The position numbers and the translations under genes were made by a program. 11,232 nt of DNA from CAYFIW01 sp964500645 (GTDB taxonomy: Bacteria; Chloroflexota; Dehalococcoidia; Lucifugimonadales; UBA826). Positions 6,558-11,232 of this stretch are shown piece after piece. The notes below the pieces were generated by a model. The model was not told where the DNA came from. It made no database searches and worked only from the letters and a program-made list of their open reading frames with translations. The stretch is taken from NCBI GenBank assembly GCA_964500645.1, contig CAZCOH010000052.1, positions 1-11,232 on the forward strand, given 5' to 3'. How positions within the stretch are numbered: the first letter of the stretch is position 1; each line of letters begins with the position of its first letter.

Positions 6558-7436
6558 ATGAACCAATACGACCCATTATTTGACATCTCTAACAAAACAG
6601 TGATCGTCACTGGAGCTTCGTCGGGTCTCGGAGTCACATTTGCGAAATTCCTAGCAGAAAGAGGAGCTAATGTAGCTATAACAGCTAGAAGAGTCGAAAA
6701 ATTAAACGATTTGAATCAGGAATTAATTGAAAGTGGATTTTCATCAATTCCAGTTCAGTGTGACGTTACCCAATCCAGTCAGGTAAAAGAGTTGTTTGAT
6801 AAGACTGAAAAAAAATTTGGAAGGGTAGACGTACTGGTAAATAATGCCGGGCAAATTGCCGAGGCAGGTGCAGTCCCAGAAAAAATCACGGATGATATGT
6901 TCGAACAAACCGTAAAAGTAAATCTCATGGGCCTATGGTTTTGCTGTCGTGAAGCTGGTCAAAGGATGCTGTCGGACGGACTTGGTGGATCGATAATCAA
7001 TCTGTCTTCAGTTGCAGGTTTAAACGGTATGAGAGGAATGCCCGCAGCTTATCAAGCCACCAAAGGAGCAGTAACAAACTTAACCAAAAGCCTCGCAGCT
7101 AGCTGGGCTGACCGCGGGATAAGAGTGAACGCTATTGCACCAGGATGGTTTCCAAGTGAAATGACTGGAGCATGGGTTAGAAACTCCGCGTTTCGGAAAC
7201 ATATTAGTGCAAATTCGCCAATGGGTCGAATAGGCAAACCTGAGGAACTAAATGGGGCGTTACTACTTCTCGCATCAAAAGCTTCCAGCTTCATTAACGG
7301 TGAAATCATATCCGTAGATGGGGGTGTCAATGCTTCAACAGGGCTGCCCTTCTTTAATGAAGAAATGTTTAAATACATGGAAAAGGCTGTCCCGGGAGAT
7401 TTAGCAAAAAGAATCAGATTTGAAAAGGATTCCTGA
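6558..7436 (+). CDS. SDR family NAD(P)-dependent oxidoreductase
   Basis: 292 residues of the classical short-chain dehydrogenase/reductase family. The nucleotide-binding motif TGASSGLG is at 18-25, with ITARR after the second strand (41-45), which favours NADP(H). Further motifs are CDV (68-70), NNAG (95-98), catalytic Asn in VNLMG (121-125), Ser in LSSVAG (149-154), and YxxxK as Y165-K169. The C-terminus has the PGW segment (195-197) and the standard SVDGG (252-256). About 35 residues extend past SVDGG, more than in FabG-type enzymes. The substrate cannot be read from sequence; FabG- or gluconate-dehydrogenase-like reactions are possible. ATG at 6558 has AAAGGAA 5 nt upstream. It is first of three plus-strand genes with 1-nt or overlapping junctions, so it probably acts with the kinase and MDMPI-like protein. 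Confidence 0.9.
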   Translation: MNQYDPLFDISNKTVIVTGASSGLGVTFAKFLAERGANVAITARRVEKLNDLNQELIESGFSSIPVQCDVTQSSQVKELFDKTEKKFGRVDVLVNNAGQIAEAGAVPEKITDDMFEQTVKVNLMGLWFCCREAGQRMLSDGLGGSIINLSSVAGLNGMRGMPAAYQATKGAVTNLTKSLAASWADRGIRVNAIAPGWFPSEMTGAWVRNSAFRKHISANSPMGRIGKPEELNGALLLLASKASSFINGEIISVDGGVNASTGLPFFNEEMFKYMEKAVPGDLAKRIRFEKDS

Positions 7437-7437
7437 C

Positions 7438-8526
7438 TTGGAAGTCAATTTGACACCTTGGATACCTGAACAAGTATCCTCGGCATGGTTGTCAAACGTA
7501 CTTTCCAAGTCATCGAATTACAAAGATTCTAAAATAATTGGCCTAACATCGCAGCCAATAAGTCCTGGTAAAGGATTCTCTGGCCAAGTTCATAGATACT
7601 TCATCAAATACTCTCACAAGGCCTCAACAACCCTGCCTGACACAATAATAGGAAAATTCTCATCTCAAAATCAGGTTACGAAAAAATTCCTGAGAAACTA
7701 TTCAATAAATGAGATTTCAGCCTATCGTGAATTTTCTCAAAGTAATACCCAATTACTCCCGAAAACTTATTTTATGGCAATAAATGAAAAGGAAGGAGAT
7801 ATATGCCTTTTACTGGAAGACCTTGATTCAACTTCCAGATATAACGTAGATCTACTAAGCTTCGAACAATACAAATTTGCCGTAAAAAAGATTGCAGAGT
7901 TTCATGCAATGTGGACGAAAAAACCAAAACCTAAATGGGCTCGTCCAGCAAGAGCATTAATGGGACACACCAATAAAATAATGTCACGTAATATCTGTAA
8001 GTTCCTAGAACTATACAAGGAGCACGTAGGAAATGATTTTAGGCAACTATTGAATGAGTATCCAAATCAGTCGCATAAAATATTCCCTAGAGCCGGAAAT
8101 GAATGTACAACACTCACGCATGGAGATTTCAGACCGGATAATTTTTTCATTTCTAAATCGATATCTAATGGTCTGGAACTAAAAGTTATTGACTGGCAAC
8201 TGGTCTCTCAAGGACACGGCATTTGGGACATATCGTATCTAACTACATGGGGCGTCCCTATAGAAAATCGGCGTGAATGGGAACGACAAATTATCGATAT
8301 TTACAGAAATACAATGGATTTAAGTTACCGGGATTATCATCTGCAGACTCAAATGGAAATTGAGTATTTAAGGGGATTTCTGATCGCAATTCAAATATTG
8401 GTCATCGCTGCTTCTGAACTTTCTGATCAATCTGATAGAGGAGAAGAATTGATACGCACGACAACTGATAGAATCAACATAATCGTCGAAGACCATAATT
8501 TATTACCGTTTTTAAGGAACTTATGA
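7438..8526 (+). CDS. APH/EcKinase-like small-molecule phosphotransferase
   Basis: About 362 residues with a protein-kinase-like fold of the aminoglycoside/choline kinase superfamily, nearest in look to EcKinase/CHK-like members. Seen (numbering from the TTG at 7438): a glycine-rich GKGFSGQVHRY (44-54), the Lys of IIGKFSS (70-76), LLLEDLDS hinge (124-131), EFHAMW (154-159), the catalytic HGDFRPDNFF (228-237), and IDWQLVSQGHGIWDISYL, which carries the metal Asp (251 onward). It should phosphorylate a hydroxyl of a small molecule using ATP; the acceptor is unknown and antibiotic resistance should not be assumed. Two TTG starts are possible. I prefer 7438, which has AAAAGGA 8 nt before it and begins one base after the SDR stop; TTG at 7420 lacks a close ribosome binding site and would overlap the SDR gene by 17 nt. 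The stop overlaps the next ATG. Confidence 0.85.
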   Translation: MEVNLTPWIPEQVSSAWLSNVLSKSSNYKDSKIIGLTSQPISPGKGFSGQVHRYFIKYSHKASTTLPDTIIGKFSSQNQVTKKFLRNYSINEISAYREFSQSNTQLLPKTYFMAINEKEGDICLLLEDLDSTSRYNVDLLSFEQYKFAVKKIAEFHAMWTKKPKPKWARPARALMGHTNKIMSRNICKFLELYKEHVGNDFRQLLNEYPNQSHKIFPRAGNECTTLTHGDFRPDNFFISKSISNGLELKVIDWQLVSQGHGIWDISYLTTWGVPIENRREWERQIIDIYRNTMDLSYRDYHLQTQMEIEYLRGFLIAIQILVIAASELSDQSDRGEELIRTTTDRINIIVEDHNLLPFLRNL

Positions 8527-9383
8527 CAGAAACTAAAGAGCCTATCATTTTAAATGCAATTAATAGACTCTCTGAACAATTTATAAACAAATTAGGCACC
8601 TTATCATCAAGCGAATGGGAAGCTCCTAGCCATTGTCATATGTGGGCTACCAAGGATGTAGTGTCTCACATGATAGCAACTACCGGTTTTTTCTTGAATT
8701 CCGTTACAAGAGCCCTTCAAGGAGAGGAACTTCCCCCGGAGGGAGCTCCTAATCCCGGGGTTGGTAGTGCGGCTACCATGGGTGCTGGTATAGCCTCACG
8801 GGCTATACAAATATCTGAGACTGATTTCCACAATTATAATTCTATGTTAGAAACATTAAGATCCATGGAATCTGATATGGCAGAAACTTTTCACTCCATT
8901 ACAGCAGAGCAATGGAATCTAGGCGTCTATCATCCGATAAATAAAATCTCAATAAGAGACATTTTGTATTTGAAACTCATGGAGAGTGTTCTGCATAGTT
9001 GGGATGTTCTCCATGCACTAGATAAGAATTACCGAATTGAATCAGAGTCGGCTAGTATTCTTACTGAAGTTTGGACAAATCCTCTATTAAATAGGTGGTT
9101 TATTAGTCCAGAAGAAAAATTCAATACCGTGACGCTTGATTTCCATTTATCCGCAAATTCCAGAATGCGGATTATAAGTTGGCATGGCAATTTGGAAATA
9201 ATGAAGTCTTCATTTGAAGCTGATGGACAGGCAGATGCTGAAATATATACCGACTCAAGTTTATTTTCACTATTGATTACAGCAAGATTAAACCTAGACG
9301 AAGCTATACAAACAGGAATTGCTTCCGTAACCGGAAATCGAAAAGCAGCAGACAAATTTCACTCTTGGTTTAAAGGTGCATGA
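8523..9383 (+). CDS. MDMPI/DinB-fold protein (maleylpyruvate isomerase N-domain, SCP2-like C-domain)
   Basis: 286 residues. The N-terminal four-helix domain resembles mycothiol-dependent maleylpyruvate isomerases and related DinB-like proteins: W41-ATKDVVSHMI with His49, and LKLMESVLHSWDVLHAL (150-166) offering Glu154 and His158 as the remaining metal ligands. The C-terminal part (about 200-285) fits the SCP2-like domain often attached in this family, ending SVTGNRKAADKFHSWF. Family members use a divalent metal and sometimes a low-molecular-weight thiol; many have no known substrate. An internal Gly/Ala/Pro-rich stretch (70-95) is an unusual loop. The ATG overlaps the kinase stop (ATGA) with AAGGAA 4 nt upstream, so it is translationally coupled and third in the operon. 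It converges with the acetamidase gene 18 bp away. Mycothiol use is not shown by anything in the window. Confidence 0.78.
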   Translation: MTETKEPIILNAINRLSEQFINKLGTLSSSEWEAPSHCHMWATKDVVSHMIATTGFFLNSVTRALQGEELPPEGAPNPGVGSAATMGAGIASRAIQISETDFHNYNSMLETLRSMESDMAETFHSITAEQWNLGVYHPINKISIRDILYLKLMESVLHSWDVLHALDKNYRIESESASILTEVWTNPLLNRWFISPEEKFNTVTLDFHLSANSRMRIISWHGNLEIMKSSFEADGQADAEIYTDSSLFSLLITARLNLDEAIQTGIASVTGNRKAADKFHSWFKGA

Positions 9384-9401
9384 AATATTTAATTCTGAAT
9401 C

Positions 9402-10322
9402 CTAAGAAAAGGACTTCTGCACTGGTAATACAGATTTAGGAATTTTACAAACTATTGTGTAGGCAGGGTCAAAAACATTTCCAACTTTATACTCGACGTG
9501 CATTCCTACAACAATCTGTGCATCTTCAATCGTAAGACCATAGCCATCAACAAGCCAGCGAATCATCTCTGAAGTAGCATGCTGTAATGCCTCATCCATA
9601 GGCCTTACATTTCCTGTTGTAAATATGTGAGTTTCGTTTTCACCTCTGGGCCAATTAATCACATGACCTTTAATAACTTTCAGTGTAAAAGCCACATCCA
9701 TAGAAATTTCAATGCCAGTACCTAAAATTTCACCATCTGCTTGATAGGCGTGGCCATCTCCAATATGAAAAAAAGCCCCTTCCTGAAAAACAGGGAAATA
9801 AGCAGTGACTCCAGGTGAAAATCCTCTGTAATCCATATTCCCACCATAATTTCCTGAAGTTATTGTAGAAATAAATTGCCCCTTCTCCGGAGCTACACCA
9901 AAGCAACCAATCATAGGACGAATAGGAACTTTCAAATTTCGAAGATATGGAGAAGGATTTTCAATTGCTGCTACACCTGAGTCAAAATCCAAAATAAAGT
10001 TAAATTGTTCATTTTCAACAGAATTTAAAATATGACCTGGTTCCAATACATTCGATGCTATATGTGGCCGACAAAAGCCATCTTCTCTGTTGGGCCTCAC
10101 CTTGTTGAGAGTAACGGCAAGTACATCTCCCGGCATAGCCTCTTCCACGAAAAAAGGTCCAGTTTGTGGATTACCTCTAACCGAGACGTATTGTCCATTA
10201 AAATCTTTCCCCGCAGCATCCACAGTCTTGGTATATACCGTGTCGCCCGATTTTATTGAGAGAACAGGATCGTGAGGACCTATAGTGAGATGATAATTTT
10301 CGGGTAAAAAAGTGTATTCCAT
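9402..10322 (-). CDS. Acetamidase/formamidase family protein
   Basis: 306 residues, the normal size of the FmdA/AmdA family, which hydrolyses short aliphatic amides to acid and ammonia. Family motifs are NPQTGPFFVEEAMPGD (51-66), PMIGCFGVAPEKG (136-148), GNYGGNMD (157-164) and the strongly conserved HIGDGHAYQADGEILGTGIE (186-205), which carries the metal-site His/Asp residues. The C-terminus has NVFDPAYTIVCKIPK (282-296). No signal peptide is seen, so it is cytoplasmic. Start ATG at 10322 is preceded by AAGGAGAG about 8 nt upstream. It lies 37 nt after the nuclease gene on the same strand, so the two may be co-transcribed, though no functional link is obvious. The exact amide substrate (formamide, acetamide or a longer one) cannot be told. 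Confidence 0.9.
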   Translation of the reverse strand: MEYTFLPENYHLTIGPHDPVLSIKSGDTVYTKTVDAAGKDFNGQYVSVRGNPQTGPFFVEEAMPGDVLAVTLNKVRPNREDGFCRPHIASNVLEPGHILNSVENEQFNFILDFDSGVAAIENPSPYLRNLKVPIRPMIGCFGVAPEKGQFISTITSGNYGGNMDYRGFSPGVTAYFPVFQEGAFFHIGDGHAYQADGEILGTGIEISMDVAFTLKVIKGHVINWPRGENETHIFTTGNVRPMDEALQHATSEMIRWLVDGYGLTIEDAQIVVGMHVEYKVGNVFDPAYTIVCKIPKSVLPVQKSFS

Positions 10323-10359
10323 TCAAGTATCTCTCCTTCATAATACAAAATAATTAGGG

Positions 10360-11019
10360 TTAAAAATCGTCGGTCAAATAAAGTGACGTCTCAGTAGGGT
10401 CATTTTCAATCCTTGCACAGCAATCATTTGATGTGATGTTGCAGAATCCACATTCTCTTATACTAGGTGTTTTAATGGGTGGATCAACGTTACAAAGAGC
10501 TAGGATAACTTTAGCGAGCCTACTTATAAATTCTTCATCAACCGCCAGAGCAGGTATCTCAACTACATGGTCTTGATAGACTAGCTTCCCAGACACCACG
10601 GGCGTAATTGACACGACATTTGATTTAGAAACCGCGTACATGTACGTCATTACTTGGATCGCATGTGTTGGAGATGGTTGACCGGTCTTCACGTCCATAA
10701 CAACTACATCAGTATCTTTCACAGCCAACAAATCTGGTATCCCGCTTAATACTGCAGAATTTCCTTTCAATTTCAAAAGATTCTGATGTTGGACTGATAC
10801 TTTATATCCGATAGATTCATACTCATGTCTGGTTTTGTTAACTAATTCTGTGTGAACTAGTTGCCACTTAGCAGCATTGAAATCAGACGGGACTTTATCA
10901 TAGCTATTTCCTTCATGATTAGACTTAAACCAGTGCGCCCATTCACAAAAATCCTCACCAGACATCAACTTGGATACCCAGGTGACCCAAACATATGGAA
11001 AGTTACGCCTAACAGCCAT
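10360..11019 (-). CDS. Cas4/AddB-like PD-(D/E)XK nuclease with probable Fe-S cysteines
   Basis: 219 residues. The RecB-family nuclease core is readable: His56 in WQLVHTEL, Asp96 in LSGIPDLL (91-98), VVVMDVKTG (105-113) with Asp109 and Lys111, and a QxxxY motif (Q122-Y126). Cys25 near the N-terminus plus Cys190, Cys193 and Cys200 near the C-terminus (CGFCNITSNDC) reproduce the one-plus-three cysteine layout that holds a [4Fe-4S] cluster in Cas4 and AddB; Cys201 is extra. The N-terminal segment RRNFPYVWVTWVSKLMSGEDFCEWAHWF is not typical of Cas4. No cas genes or CRISPR repeats are in the window, so a stand-alone DNA repair or processing nuclease is likelier than adaptation. The ATG at 11019 has only AGAGGG at 13 nt. 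It is followed by the acetamidase gene. Confidence 0.8.
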   Translation of the reverse strand: MAVRRNFPYVWVTWVSKLMSGEDFCEWAHWFKSNHEGNSYDKVPSDFNAAKWQLVHTELVNKTRHEYESIGYKVSVQHQNLLKLKGNSAVLSGIPDLLAVKDTDVVVMDVKTGQPSPTHAIQVMTYMYAVSKSNVVSITPVVSGKLVYQDHVVEIPALAVDEEFISRLAKVILALCNVDPPIKTPSIRECGFCNITSNDCCARIENDPTETSLYLTDDF

Positions 11020-11232
11020 GAAGGAAACAAACCCTCTGAAGAATTAATAAATACATAGAACTGGCAAATTGTAACCAGATATATCAAGTGAATCCAAATC
11101 ACAATTCAAATTCACAAACTCACAAATATCCCCAAAACGGAAATAGCAACTAATCAAATTTATTCAATCGACCCAGACAGGCCTATTAGTGAGTCTCAAT
11201 TCCTGCTTCGAAATGCCGTTGCAACGCCAACT
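11020..11232. other. Right-edge non-coding stretch, possibly the tail of a minus-strand gene
   Basis: AT-rich upstream region of the nuclease gene. Minus-strand TTTGTGA-like words recur at about 11108-11140 (TTTGTGAGTTTGTGA, then ATTGTGA). At the edge, a minus frame 11232-11164 reads 22 codons ending in RLTNRPVWVD then TGA, and another minus frame ends at 11186; either could be the C-terminus of a gene outside the window. A plus frame from GTG at 11189 is also open. I cannot choose among these. Confidence 0.25.

Noticed and set aside
7438..8526. Calling the kinase an aminoglycoside-resistance gene
   Set aside because: Only the general phosphotransferase motifs are present, and the operon context with SDR and MDMPI-like genes points to metabolism of another small molecule.
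10360..11019. Reading the nuclease as part of a CRISPR-Cas adaptation module
   Set aside because: No cas1, cas2 or repeat array is visible, and the downstream gene is an acetamidase.
11189..11218. TGAGTCTCAATTCCTGC-like sequence reminiscent of some CRISPR repeats
   Set aside because: There is only one copy, with no regularly spaced second repeat in the window, so no array can be claimed.

Overview
The window is a low-GC (by eye under 40%) bacterial segment. It has compact genes, AAGGA-type ribosome binding sites, several TTG/GTG starts and short overlaps between co-directional genes. The gene mix is a DUF1800 protein, a methyltetrahydrofolate methyltransferase-like enzyme, an acetamidase/formamidase, a mycothiol-isomerase/DinB-type protein, an EcKinase-like phosphotransferase and a Cas4/AddB-like nuclease. 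This best fits an uncultivated, probably marine, Chloroflexota/Dehalococcoidia (SAR202-like) genome. That assignment is inference from gene content only; there is no rRNA or marker gene to confirm it.

Layout. Positions 1-825 (minus) hold the N-terminal part of a DUF1800 protein cut by the window edge. Positions 987-2021 (minus) hold a pterin-binding methyltransferase. Positions 2201-4496 form a regulatory island. Two HTH_XRE proteins (2201-3079 minus, 3648-4496 plus) share an unrecognised C-terminal domain with a T-D-W-x-W-G motif. They are divergently oriented around a 569-bp spacer. The spacer carries a previously uncalled 38-codon cysteine-rich mini-ORF (3259-3375 minus), a strong intrinsic terminator 33 nt after its stop codon, and a set of GTTAC half-sites upstream of the plus-strand regulator. 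Positions 4624-6419 (minus) are a two-gene membrane-lipid operon: a PlsY-like acyltransferase followed, with a 4-nt TTGA overlap, by a CrtQ-like membrane glycosyltransferase. Positions 6558-9383 (plus) are a tightly packed three-gene operon of SDR oxidoreductase, APH/EcKinase-like small-molecule kinase and MDMPI/SCP2-like protein. A perfect 10-bp inverted repeat lies just upstream of it. Positions 9402-11019 (minus) are a PD-(D/E)XK nuclease with a Cas4-like cysteine set followed by an acetamidase/formamidase. The last 213 bases hold no clear gene, possibly the tail of another minus-strand gene.

How the genes may work together. The SDR/kinase/MDMPI operon looks like a small catabolic or modifying pathway of unknown substrate: oxidise or reduce, phosphorylate, then a thiol- or metal-dependent step. 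The PlsY/glycosyltransferase pair points to glycerolipid or glycolipid synthesis. The most novel-looking element is the HTH - Cys-rich miniprotein - HTH island, because its shared regulator domain and its small protein match nothing I recognise. No CRISPR array, insertion sequence, tRNA or rRNA was seen.
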